A DNA stretch of 52,360 nt from contig DXLY01000005.1 in the NCBI GenBank assembly GCA_019414465.1, positions 1 through 52,360 of the forward strand, given 5' to 3'. This stretch comes from Collinsella sp. (lineage in GTDB: Bacteria > Actinomycetota > Coriobacteriia > Coriobacteriales > Coriobacteriaceae). Below are positions 1 to 7,442 of this stretch, in pieces. Numbering within the stretch: position 1 is the stretch's first letter; each line of letters starts with the position of its first letter. The notes beneath the pieces are model-generated. The model saw only the letters and a program-made list of their open reading frames with translations. It had not been told where the DNA came from and ran no database searches. Both the position numbers and the translations under genes were made by a program.

Positions 1-5
1 GTTAT

Positions 6-24
6 GTACGGAATAGTTCCGTAC
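6..24. promoter_or_regulatory. Operator dyad of the DUF1778/GNAT toxin-antitoxin operon
   Basis: A perfect 8-bp inverted repeat (GTACGGAA, 3-bp spacer, TTCCGTAC) lies 24 bp before the antitoxin start codon, with a strong AAAGGAGG ribosome binding site at 33-40 in between. Ribbon-helix-helix antitoxins of this class repress their own promoter through short palindromes, so this is the likely autoregulatory operator. The promoter itself lies at or beyond the window edge. The repeat is seen directly; the operator role is inferred. Confidence 0.7.
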
Positions 25-47
25 AATGATGCAAAGGAGGTTTTACC

Positions 48-314
48 ATGCCAACGATTGAGAAACAGCGCCGTATGGATCTAAGGCTGACCGAGCGTCA
101 ACGCCTTACTTACGAGCGCGCCGCGGCCTTGCGCGGGCAAACTCTCACCCAATGGGCCACGGCTCACCTTGACGAGAGCTCCGCACGTGACATCGCCGAG
201 GCGTCAACAACCTATCTTTCTCCTGATGGTTTTGATGCATTTTGCGAAATGCTCGACTCACCCATGCCCCAAGCCGCAAAAGCGTTGCTCGACCGTAAAG
301 CGATTTGGGAATGA
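48..314 (+). CDS. DUF1778 ribbon-helix-helix antitoxin (TacA type)
   Basis: 88 residues. The N-terminal half (about 8-50) has the DUF1778 pattern: an RMDLRL beta strand, then a helix with paired alanines and a glycine turn (AAALRGQTLTQWA). This is the ribbon-helix-helix DNA-binding fold. The C-terminal 35 residues are acidic/hydrophobic and would wrap the toxin. In this family the antitoxin neutralises a GNAT toxin and represses the operon. The start is fixed by AAAGGAGG 8 bp upstream. The stop overlaps the toxin start (ATGA at 311-314), so translation is coupled. Family assignment is confident; specific naming as tacA is by analogy only. Confidence 0.85.
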   Translation: MPTIEKQRRMDLRLTERQRLTYERAAALRGQTLTQWATAHLDESSARDIAEASTTYLSPDGFDAFCEMLDSPMPQAAKALLDRKAIWE

Positions 315-784
315 GCACGTTTACCAAGCCCGTTCAACTCCCCGTTGGTCAAGGCATCGAGGCTTTCCACTGCGGTAATACCCTTGTAGACGGATGGGCT
401 AAAAACAGATCAGCCTCGGCGCGAAGAAGAGGGTCGGCGGTTATATACGCATCGTATTACGACGGCGCAGTCGCCGGGTTCTATACGCTATGTACGCACT
501 CCGTAGCTCGCGAAAATGTTGACGGAGGATGGTTCGTTCGGAACTCCCCCTCCCAAGTTCCCGCAGTGTTGCTTGGAATGATGGGGGTTGATGAGAAATT
601 CAAGGGGCTTGGTCTGGGAGCATCGTTGCTCAAAGATGCCATCGAAAACGCCTTAAAAATTTCTGCCCTAGCGGGAGCGCGAGCTTTGGTTGTCGATCCA
701 GTAGATGATGAGGCGGCAGCGTTCTATGCGCATTTCGGCTTTGCAGCCCTACCCGGCACCAACCGAATGGCGTTGAAACTCTAG
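311..784 (+). CDS. GNAT acetyltransferase toxin (TacT type)
   Basis: 157 residues, starting at the ATG that overlaps the antitoxin stop codon. The GNAT fold shows an acetyl-CoA pyrophosphate loop (GLGLGASLL, about residues 98-106) and the C-terminal FYAHFGF motif with the conserved tyrosine near residue 139. Members paired with DUF1778 antitoxins acetylate the amino group of aminoacyl-tRNAs and block translation. The catalytic elements are present and the frame is intact, so the toxin looks functional. Its tRNA target cannot be read from sequence. The TAG stop lies in a CTAG palindrome shared with a possible gene remnant on the other strand. Confidence 0.88.
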   Translation: MSTFTKPVQLPVGQGIEAFHCGNTLVDGWAKNRSASARRRGSAVIYASYYDGAVAGFYTLCTHSVARENVDGGWFVRNSPSQVPAVLLGMMGVDEKFKGLGLGASLLKDAIENALKISALAGARALVVDPVDDEAAAFYAHFGFAALPGTNRMALKL

Positions 785-823
785 ACCGCCAGCAGCATCT
801 CCTCCAGCTCCCAGTATGTCTTA

Positions 824-867
824 AGTTACCCTACAGATAATGACTATTGCCAAAATGTAGGGTAACT
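824..867. other. 12-bp inverted repeat between convergent genes
   Basis: Perfect arms AGTTACCCTACA (824-835) and TGTAGGGTAACT (856-867) enclose a 20-nt loop in the 121-bp gap between the toxin gene and the convergent phosphoesterase gene. It could act as a bidirectional terminator, although neither side has a T-run, or as a protein-binding site. Seen in sequence; function unknown. Confidence 0.5.
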
Positions 868-905
868 ACCCAAGGCATCATACGAAGAGCTCGCTATGCC
901 TGCCC

Positions 906-1631
906 CTACGCAACGTCCCAGGGCTGGAGCTCGCCGCCCAGGCGAACGATGCAGTCGTAGAGCACGGTGTGGCGCTCGGCCGGGTTGGCATCCCGATGAA
1001 AATGCCCGTAGTACCAGCGCTTGTAGTCCAAGCGATCTTCCAGCTCGTCGAAAAATGCCGTAAGCCGATCGACAGCTGGATAATTCCAGCCAGGTGCCGG
1101 ATAGAGCGTGGGCGAGAGCATGCGCGTGGAGCAGGTGTGGGTGATCACGTAGTCGACCTTCCAGCCCACGCTATCGAGCTTTGCCCGCGCCTCCTCAAAG
1201 TTGCGCTCGCCCGGCAGCTCCTGCGGCCACCAGCTGGAATACGGGATGCGGTATTCCTTGTCCACACTCGTGGCGCCGCCCATGGTAAAGATCGTCGACC
1301 CACCGAGCTCAAAAACCTCGCCGCGCGTCAGGCGCCGTATAGGCGAGGTGTCCGACAGGCGTTGCGTCAGTCCACCGTGCCACAACTCCAGGGGGCGCTC
1401 CGCCCAATGGTCGTAGCGTTCGTGGTTGCCGTCGACGAACAGCACGGTATAGGGGCGCGACTCCAGCCAGGCGATATCGGCGCATTCCTCGGCAGAAAAA
1501 TCCCACGGAAAGCCAAAGTCTCCCGCGATAATCAGATAGTCGTCGCTCGTCAGACTATCCCCAAGCTCCCAGTCGCGGAGCTTTTGCATGTCGATGCCAC
1601 CGTGGACATCACCCGTCACATAAACCGTCAT
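906..1631 (-). CDS. Calcineurin-like metallophosphoesterase (paralogue 1)
   Basis: 241 residues. The metallophosphoesterase signature is complete: TGDVHG near the N-terminus, GDFG around residue 38, GNHE around 69, a histidine in VITHTCS around 163 and GHFH around 209. These coordinate the two-metal site. It is a cytoplasmic phosphatase or phosphodiesterase of unknown substrate and is last in a three-gene run of such enzymes. Its start overlaps the previous gene's stop by 4 bp (1628-1631). It closely resembles the gene at 2315-3031 in length and motif spacing, suggesting duplication. Confidence 0.85.
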   Translation of the reverse strand: MTVYVTGDVHGGIDMQKLRDWELGDSLTSDDYLIIAGDFGFPWDFSAEECADIAWLESRPYTVLFVDGNHERYDHWAERPLELWHGGLTQRLSDTSPIRRLTRGEVFELGGSTIFTMGGATSVDKEYRIPYSSWWPQELPGERNFEEARAKLDSVGWKVDYVITHTCSTRMLSPTLYPAPGWNYPAVDRLTAFFDELEDRLDYKRWYYGHFHRDANPAERHTVLYDCIVRLGGELQPWDVA

Positions 1632-2266
1632 CGGATCACCACTTCCCTCTTATAGGCTTCGAGATCGTGCTCGATCTGCTCGTCGCCCGTGGCGTTGACC
1701 CACCACGGCCATTTAACGCAACACGCCGGCTCGTCGACCTGCGCAAACCACGACTTGAGCTCCTCCAGGCTCACCGGGGCGTAGCCGTTGGCGTCCACGC
1801 CCACGTCATAGCGCAGCAGCCCCTGCCTAAGGTTGAACGTGTTGTACGCGCCGCCGCAGCTGTGGATATGTCCGTGAAGATGCCAGCCGCCGTGCGACAT
1901 GCCTTGCCAGTCGACCATGGGATAGTGGCTCAGCACGATTTTTTGGCGGTCGATCTTGAGCACACAAATGGGCGGCTCGACGATAAAAGCATCCGCCACC
2001 GCAGGCTGCGTCCAGTCTTTGTCGTGGTTGCCAGGCAGCAGATGGACGTGCTTGCATGTAATGCTCTTACGCAGCTCGTAGGCGTCTTGCACCGTCATCT
2101 TAAAGCTGAAGTCGCCCAGAATATAAAGCTCGTCGTCCAAAGCGACCTTGCTATTAATGTTGGCGACCATGGCGTCGTTCATCTGCGCACCAGTCGACCA
2201 AGGCCTGTCGGCGAGCCGCAGCATGTTCTCGTGTCCAAAGTGGGTATCGCTGGTAAACCAGATCAT
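1628..2266 (-). CDS. Calcineurin-like metallophosphoesterase (paralogue 2, shorter type)
   Basis: 212 residues starting at an ATG behind GGAGG. Motifs: SDTHFGH (residues 6-12), GDFSF around 51, LPGNHD around 78, LSHYP around 113 and a C-terminal HGHIH around 131. The FGHEN motif after the first histidine is typical of small phosphoesterases found in phages and accessory regions, unlike the TGDVHG type on either side. No signal peptide or membrane segment. Substrate unknown. Middle gene of a co-oriented three-gene cluster, translationally coupled to the next one. Confidence 0.85.
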   Translation of the reverse strand: MIWFTSDTHFGHENMLRLADRPWSTGAQMNDAMVANINSKVALDDELYILGDFSFKMTVQDAYELRKSITCKHVHLLPGNHDKDWTQPAVADAFIVEPPICVLKIDRQKIVLSHYPMVDWQGMSHGGWHLHGHIHSCGGAYNTFNLRQGLLRYDVGVDANGYAPVSLEELKSWFAQVDEPACCVKWPWWVNATGDEQIEHDLEAYKREVVIR

Positions 2267-2314
2267 GGGAACCTCCTAACGCTGTTGCCCAGAATTTCCA
2301 CTCGCCGCCCCACC

Positions 2315-3031
2315 CTACTCATCGGTGCATCGCGCCTCAATCGGCACGATATCTTGGTAGATCAGGCGATGCTTGTCGTCGCGCCATTCATCGTCATGGT
2401 AATGGCCAAAGAACCAGGTGCGGTAGTCGAGTCGCCCGTCGAGCTCGCCCAAAAAGGCCTGCAGCGAATCGTCGTAGAACTCGCGATTGCACTCCATGCA
2501 CAGCTCGTCTGCCAAATCGACCGGCGCCTCGTGAGTCACAACATAGTCGACCTTCCAGCCCACACGATCGAGCGAGGCGCGACAGTATTCCATCTCGCTC
2601 TCACTCGGCATTTCCTCGGGCCACCACGTCTTTCCCTCCCGGCGCCACTGTTTGTCATGGCTCGCGGCGCCACCCATGGCGAGCACCGTGTTCCCCGCGA
2701 TGTCGAACACCTCTCCGCGCATCAGGTGCAGCACATGCGGGCGAACCTCGTGAACGAGGCCCCCGTTCCACTCTCGGATCGGCAGCCCCGCCAGCAGATG
2801 ATAGTTCTCGTGATTGCCGTCGACAAAACACGTAGTCCAGGGCTTGGACTCAAACCAGTCGAGCCAGTATTTGTCGGTGTTTGAGCCACTCCATATAAAG
2901 CCAAAGTCGCCGGCAACGATCACCACGTCATCGCGCGTCAGCGTACGGCCCAATGGCCAAACGCGCGACGAGAAGCGGCTCGCCCCGTACTCGGCAACAC
3001 CGTGAACGTCTCCGGTAACGAAAATGGACAT
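2315..3031 (-). CDS. Calcineurin-like metallophosphoesterase (paralogue 3)
   Basis: 238 residues. First gene of the cluster, with a GGAGG site before the ATG. Motifs: TGDVHG at residues 6-11, AGDFGF around 41, DGNHE around 72, a VTHEAP histidine around 164 and GHYHDD around 209. Gene order and the shared WWPxE segment mark it as a sister of the gene at 906-1631. A 48-bp gap separates it from the next gene. Substrate is not predictable; nucleotides or RNA/DNA ends are possible for this superfamily. Confidence 0.85.
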   Translation of the reverse strand: MSIFVTGDVHGVAEYGASRFSSRVWPLGRTLTRDDVVIVAGDFGFIWSGSNTDKYWLDWFESKPWTTCFVDGNHENYHLLAGLPIREWNGGLVHEVRPHVLHLMRGEVFDIAGNTVLAMGGAASHDKQWRREGKTWWPEEMPSESEMEYCRASLDRVGWKVDYVVTHEAPVDLADELCMECNREFYDDSLQAFLGELDGRLDYRTWFFGHYHDDEWRDDKHRLIYQDIVPIEARCTDE

Positions 3032-3109
3032 TAAGCGGCACCTCCGTGCTGTGCGACTCTAGACAAATCGATGGCAGAAATTGCGGATCAGCCCCGGCAT
3101 CCGCACCCC

Positions 3110-3526
3110 TTAGGGCTTACCCCTCGTTCTTCCATCCAAACGGATCAAACACCCAAAAAACCAGATCGAGCACACTGTTGGCGGGCAGCATGTTGGGCAG
3201 GGCGTCTTGCCTCGCTTGAGTGCGGTTGCCAATGGCACGCTCGTTTTAATGGCGTTTCGGGACAAGTTTTTGCATCCCGCAGAACGGTGGTAAATCTTGC
3301 CGTTCTTGGTGACGGTTACCTTGATTTTTGAGGTATCCACACTGCGGGGCTCGATGGGCGCGGTCGCTTCTCGATGAGCCGACGCTGTTTTCCAAGGCTT
3401 GCCTCTCGAAAAACCAGAGTCGCGGAATCGATTGATATAGCTGTCGAAACATCCATCGAACAGCAACCCCGTTGCCAGGCCCGCCATGAATCCGCAGGCG
3501 ATCGCGGCCTCTCCTCTAATTTGCAT
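3110..3526 (-). CDS. Small membrane-anchored or exported protein with YHR..C..C motif
   Basis: 138 residues from the ATG at 3526, chosen because AAGGAGG lies 6 bp upstream; a longer frame has no such site. The N-terminus has a hydrophobic stretch (about 8-25, IACGFMAGLATGLLF) that could be a membrane anchor. The C-terminal half carries TVTKNGKIYHRSAGC followed by CPTCC, a pattern of short extracytoplasmic domains in Gram-positive bacteria (KxYHxxxCxxL...CxxC) whose function is not known to me. It is followed by the three phosphoesterases on the same strand. Confidence 0.6.
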   Translation of the reverse strand: MQIRGEAAIACGFMAGLATGLLFDGCFDSYINRFRDSGFSRGKPWKTASAHREATAPIEPRSVDTSKIKVTVTKNGKIYHRSAGCKNLSRNAIKTSVPLATALKRGKTPCPTCCPPTVCSIWFFGCLIRLDGRTRGKP

Positions 3527-3551
3527 ATATCCCTCCTTAATCAATCTTGAA

Positions 3552-3599
3552 GAAAAAGGCGGCGCGCGCCGCAGAGCCCATGCCCCTGCGGTGCGCGCC
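3552..3599 (-). terminator. Rho-independent terminator of the CAP-domain surface protein gene
   Basis: On the minus strand a GC-rich stem of about 17 bp (3582-3599 pairing with 3561-3577, two mismatches) with a 4-nt loop is followed by a short T-run (3553-3557). It lies 24 bp after the stop codon of the large surface protein gene. Confidence 0.8.
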
Positions 3600-3622
3600 A
3601 AAAACAGCGCGCTTCCCTGTCC

Positions 3623-6600
3623 CTAACGGATCAGCTGGCGGCGCTTATCGGACAGGAATACGCCGGCGGCCACCAGGACCGTGCCGCCGATCACGAAGGT
3701 CTCACCCAGCAGCTCGGACGCATCGCCCGTGGCGGGCATCGCCGTCTGCCAAGTCGTGGCCTCGGTCTTTGTCTCCGCATGCTTGGCCTGGTACGTCACT
3801 TGCGTGACGGGCTGGGTCTGCTCGCCGTTTCCGCGGTCGGCGGCCTCTTGGCGAGCGATCTCGGCGTTAAGCTCGGCAATAGCCTGGTCGAGCTCGACCT
3901 TGGCGGCGGTGTAGTTGGCGAGCGCCTCCAAGTATGCCGGCGCCACGGCATCCGTCGCAGCCACGGCGGCATCGAGCTCGGCCTTGGCGGTCGCGGCACG
4001 CTCGGCGACATCGTGGGCCGCAGCGATCTTGGCGTTGAGCGCCTCGTCCGCATCGTCAGTGCTGCCGTTGACAATGGCTTCGGCAAGATTGATTCTGCGC
4101 AGGCGGTCAACCGCGGCGGCAGAGGCGTCGCGGGCGGCAGTCGCATCCGCCACGGCATCGTCAGCCTCCACCACGTCATACTCGGCATCGCTCACGGCCA
4201 TCGCCGCTGCATCGAGCGCGGCATCGGCAATCGCTTTGTCCCCAGTGGCCTTGGCAAGTGCTGTGGCGGCATTCTTAAGCTGAGAGGCGCGGGCGGCAGC
4301 TGCATCAGATTTTGCCTGAGCCGTTGCCACGACGGCATCGGCATCGCTTACAGCCCGCTGCGCCATATCGAGCTCCGCCTGAGCGTCAGCAGCATCGATA
4401 TCTGCCTGATTGGCATCGCCTTGGGCAACAGCGAGCTCAGCCTCCGCTTCGCGCTGATTGGCACGGGCGTCTTCGAGCACAGACGATGCCGCATCAAACG
4501 CACGCTGAGCAGTGACGATATCGGCTGAGTACGCCGCCAGCTCATCCTGAGCCGCGGCAAGTGCATCCTGCTTGTCGCCAACGCCGGCACGAGCGGCGTC
4601 CAGCGCGCGCTTGGCAGCAGCCACCTTGCCCTTGGCAATGTCGAGCTCGCCAGACTTGGCGGCCACGGCGTCCTGCGCTGCCGCAACAGCGTCGTTGGCA
4701 GCGCTCAAATCGGCGCGAGCATCGCTGACGGCACGCGCGGCGGCGTCAGCTGCAGCCTGCTTTTGCGCCACGGCGGCCTGGGCTTCCGAGACCTTGGTGG
4801 CCGCGGCATCGATGTTGGCGGCAGCGCGCTCAACCTGGGCTTGCTTTGCCGCAGCGGTTTGCGATGCTGCGTCCACCTTGTTGCCGGCATCGTTGGCAAC
4901 GCCCTGCGCCGCAGTAAGCTCCTTGCGCGCCGCATCCACGCCTTGCTCGGGATTTGCCAAAGAGTCGCACCACGCGTTCAACGCAACCTCATACTCAGCA
5001 ACCGTCATCGGATTGACGTTGTACGGCTCGTACCATCGACCAGAATATACGAATGTCTGCGCCTGCGTGCTCCGACCGTACAGCGTCCCACGCGTGCAAA
5101 CGCCCATGCCCGTCACGGTGTAGCTGGGATCGATTACGTTGATGTAATGGCCGACCGAATCACCATGCTTCGCGGCGTAGGTATCAATCTCGGAACTATG
5201 CGCCGTATAAAAATCGTAAGCGGCCTTTCCCGTAAGGCCCGTCGCGCCCAGCGAGGCGGCAGCAGCGTCAAAGACGGCCTTCTCCTGATCGACCCACTGC
5301 TTAAACGGATTGCTTCCGTAGTTCCACGCCACATTCTCGCCCACGTTAAACTGCTGAGCGTGCGCGACCTTCGTATCGGAGAAGTTCGCATCGGCAATGG
5401 CGGTCGCCATCATGGCATACGTCACCTTGAGCTCACCCAGGCCAACGCTCGCGCGATACTCGTTGCACGCCTTGAGCCACACGACCGCCTGCTTCATGTT
5501 GGCCAGGCTCGTCGCATCGGCCTCCTCGCCCACCTTGTTGTAGCTAGCGAGTTTGCAGTTGAGGATGATATCTGCCGCGTCGTTGGCGCCCACGCCCTTA
5601 AAGAACGCGATAGCACCCTGGCGGTAGTTCTCCGCCGATGCATTCGCCGTTGCCTGAGCGGCATCGAGCTTGGCCTGGGCCTGAGCCACAGCCTGGTCGG
5701 CCTGCTGCTTTTGAGCCGTCGCCTGATCGAGCGCCTTGTCGGCAGCGTCTTTCTCGTCCTTTGCTGCCGAAAGCTTGGCCTGGGCATCGGCCAGCTCCGT
5801 GAGCGCGGAGGCATGATCGGTCTTGGCCTGGTCGAGGGCGGCGTCGGCTGCTGTCTTGGCGGCAACAGCGGCACCCAGCTTGGACTGGGCTTCGGCAGCG
5901 ACCTGTTGCTGATCGGCAACTGCCTGCTGTGCAGTCTGCACCTCGCCCTCGGCGGCACTCACCTCTTGCTCGGCAGCAGCAAGCTCATCCTCGCGCTGCG
6001 ACTGCGTGGCCTTGGCGGCCGCCAGCGCCTCGGACGCAGCGTTTACCTTTGCCTTAGCGTCCTCGTACTCCGGGCCCGCAGCGCCCTGCTCGGCTCGATC
6101 CAGATCGGCCTTGGCCGCGTCATAGCTCGCCCGTGCGGCGTCCACGTCCGCATCTGCCGCGGTCTTTGCCTGCTGAGCTGCCGAAAGCTTGACCTGCGTA
6201 TCCTGCTGCTTGGCAGCGGCGTCATCGGCGGCAGCCTGAGCATCCGAGAGCCTGGTCTGCGCATCTTCGGCCTGTTGCTTTGCCTGCTCCAAATCGATCG
6301 CCGCCTGCTCTGCGGCAGCCTGGGCGGCGGCTACGGCCTCGGGCGTGGCATCGGATGCAGCGGCCTGTGCGGCCTCGAGCGCAGACTGGGCATCGCTTGC
6401 CGCCTTCCGGGCGGCAGTCAGGGCTTCGTCCTTGTCCGTCAGGTTCTTCTTGGCGGCATCGAGCGCAGCCTGAGCGTCCTCAAGCGTCTTGACATCCAAA
6501 TCGGCCTTGTCTTGCGCAGCGCCCAGCTGCTTTTCCAGCTCGGCCGAGGCAGCAGAGGCCGCGCTATCGCTTGCACCGCGGGCCGCGTCATAGGCGCCCT

Positions 6601-6967
6601 GCGCCCGCTGCTGGTTGGCGGCAGCGGCATCGTAGGGAGCAGCAGCCGCTTCCAGATCGGCCTTGGCAGCAACAGCTTTGGCACGCGCCGCATCAACTGC
6701 AGCCTGCAGGTCGGCGACCTTTTGCGCCGCAGACACAGCACCCGCGCCAGCACCGGCGACCGCAGCGCTCGTCAGCGGCGACATCACCGCAGCCGTTGCG
6801 CCCGCAGCGCCAATGCCATCCGCACCCTGCGCCGCCGCGGCCAGGGGCGACAGCAGCGAGCCGCCCGTCATGGCAATCGTCGCCGCAGCAACTGTCGCCA
6901 CGCGTCCAGCCGCCTTGGCCTTACCCAAAGCCTTGCCGTTCATGTCCTTATTCATGTTCTTGCTCAT
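3623..6967 (-). CDS. Cell-wall-anchored CAP-domain protein with Ala-rich coiled coils
   Basis: 1114 residues from the ATG at 6967, preceded by GGAAGGAA; a longer frame to 7096 lacks a site. Layout: basic N-region and signal peptide (about 1-48); alanine-rich coiled coil (about 60-465); CAP/SCP-PR1 domain (about 470-660) with HAQQF, GENVAWNYG and GHYINVIDP motifs; a second coiled coil (about 665-1050); then the sorting signal MPATGD, 38 residues from the end, followed by a hydrophobic segment and a KRRQ tail. It should be exported and anchored by a sortase that accepts an M in place of L. The coiled coils probably hold the CAP domain away from the wall. CAP domains of bacterial surface proteins have poorly known roles. 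Repetitive codons make long spurious frames on the other strand. Confidence 0.88.
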   Translation of the reverse strand: MSKNMNKDMNGKALGKAKAAGRVATVAAATIAMTGGSLLSPLAAAAQGADGIGAAGATAAVMSPLTSAAVAGAGAGAVSAAQKVADLQAAVDAARAKAVAAKADLEAAAAPYDAAAANQQRAQGAYDAARGASDSAASAASAELEKQLGAAQDKADLDVKTLEDAQAALDAAKKNLTDKDEALTAARKAASDAQSALEAAQAAASDATPEAVAAAQAAAEQAAIDLEQAKQQAEDAQTRLSDAQAAADDAAAKQQDTQVKLSAAQQAKTAADADVDAARASYDAAKADLDRAEQGAAGPEYEDAKAKVNAASEALAAAKATQSQREDELAAAEQEVSAAEGEVQTAQQAVADQQQVAAEAQSKLGAAVAAKTAADAALDQAKTDHASALTELADAQAKLSAAKDEKDAADKALDQATAQKQQADQAVAQAQAKLDAAQATANASAENYRQGAIAFFKGVGANDAADIILNCKLASYNKVGEEADATSLANMKQAVVWLKACNEYRASVGLGELKVTYAMMATAIADANFSDTKVAHAQQFNVGENVAWNYGSNPFKQWVDQEKAVFDAAAASLGATGLTGKAAYDFYTAHSSEIDTYAAKHGDSVGHYINVIDPSYTVTGMGVCTRGTLYGRSTQAQTFVYSGRWYEPYNVNPMTVAEYEVALNAWCDSLANPEQGVDAARKELTAAQGVANDAGNKVDAASQTAAAKQAQVERAAANIDAAATKVSEAQAAVAQKQAAADAAARAVSDARADLSAANDAVAAAQDAVAAKSGELDIAKGKVAAAKRALDAARAGVGDKQDALAAAQDELAAYSADIVTAQRAFDAASSVLEDARANQREAEAELAVAQGDANQADIDAADAQAELDMAQRAVSDADAVVATAQAKSDAAAARASQLKNAATALAKATGDKAIADAALDAAAMAVSDAEYDVVEADDAVADATAARDASAAAVDRLRRINLAEAIVNGSTDDADEALNAKIAAAHDVAERAATAKAELDAAVAATDAVAPAYLEALANYTAAKVELDQAIAELNAEIARQEAADRGNGEQTQPVTQVTYQAKHAETKTEATTWQTAMPATGDASELLGETFVIGGTVLVAAGVFLSDKRRQLIR

Positions 6968-7053
6968 TGCCGATTCCTTCCCACGGTGAGCCGTTGTTTG
7001 CCACAGATAGTCGATCCAACTTGCCCCATTAAAAAGAGGTGATAACGGGGTAA

Positions 7054-7284
7054 TTAAATTGAGCGATTTGAATCGCGGCGAACCTGGCATTCGCAAAAGC
7101 CAAACTCATAGTTCCGCTCGCGCTCAATCTCATCCAAATACTCGAGATCTTCGCCACTTGGCGCCTCTTCACCTAGGCATACAGGCCAGTTCTCTGTGCG
7201 AGAACGGTCAGTACGGCCATAAATGGTCTCGAGATTAATGAAATCGATATTGCCGTTGTTAAAGGAGAAATTGCTGGTGCTCAT
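7054..7284 (-). CDS. Small acidic protein of unknown function
   Basis: 76 residues if started at the ATG at 7284 (GGGA about 9 bp upstream); an in-frame ATG at 7344 would give 96 residues with only a 12-nt leader and no ribosome binding site. The product is acidic with Asn-rich N-terminus and two close cysteines (FCECQ) near its end. A near-consensus promoter lies just upstream, which supports a real transcript. No family recognised. It precedes the CAP-protein gene by 86 bp on the same strand and might share its transcript. Confidence 0.4.
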   Translation of the reverse strand: MSTSNFSFNNGNIDFINLETIYGRTDRSRTENWPVCLGEEAPSGEDLEYLDEIERERNYEFGFCECQVRRDSNRSI

Positions 7285-7362
7285 GCTCAAGTCCCGTCCA
7301 CATAAACTCAAATTGCTGTGCTTGGCCTCTTTTAGAGACCCCATCTCATACGCTATGACTGT

Positions 7363-7391
7363 AGTATATGCGCTCTGCTTGCATGTTGCAA
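7363..7391 (-). promoter_or_regulatory. Sigma-70-type promoter for the small gene at 7054 (and perhaps the CAP gene)
   Basis: On the minus strand TTGCAA (7386-7391), a 17-bp spacer and TATACT (7363-7368) give a near-consensus promoter. The start of transcription would be near 7356. It lies in an AT-rich 98-bp gap after the end of the island operon. Confidence 0.65.
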
Positions 7392-7442
7392 GAACATTTT
7401 TATTTTTCTAGCGCTTATAGCTAATCTGTTTCCTCTGTTCCC

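Noticed and set aside
1667..2884. 405-residue plus-strand frame opposite the phosphoesterases
   Set aside because: Antisense to genes with intact catalytic motifs and good ribosome binding sites.
4763..7042. 759-residue open frame on the plus strand opposite the CAP protein
   Set aside because: It is the antisense shadow of Ala/Asp/Gln-rich coiled coil codons; no ribosome binding site and low-complexity Arg/Leu/Gly translation.
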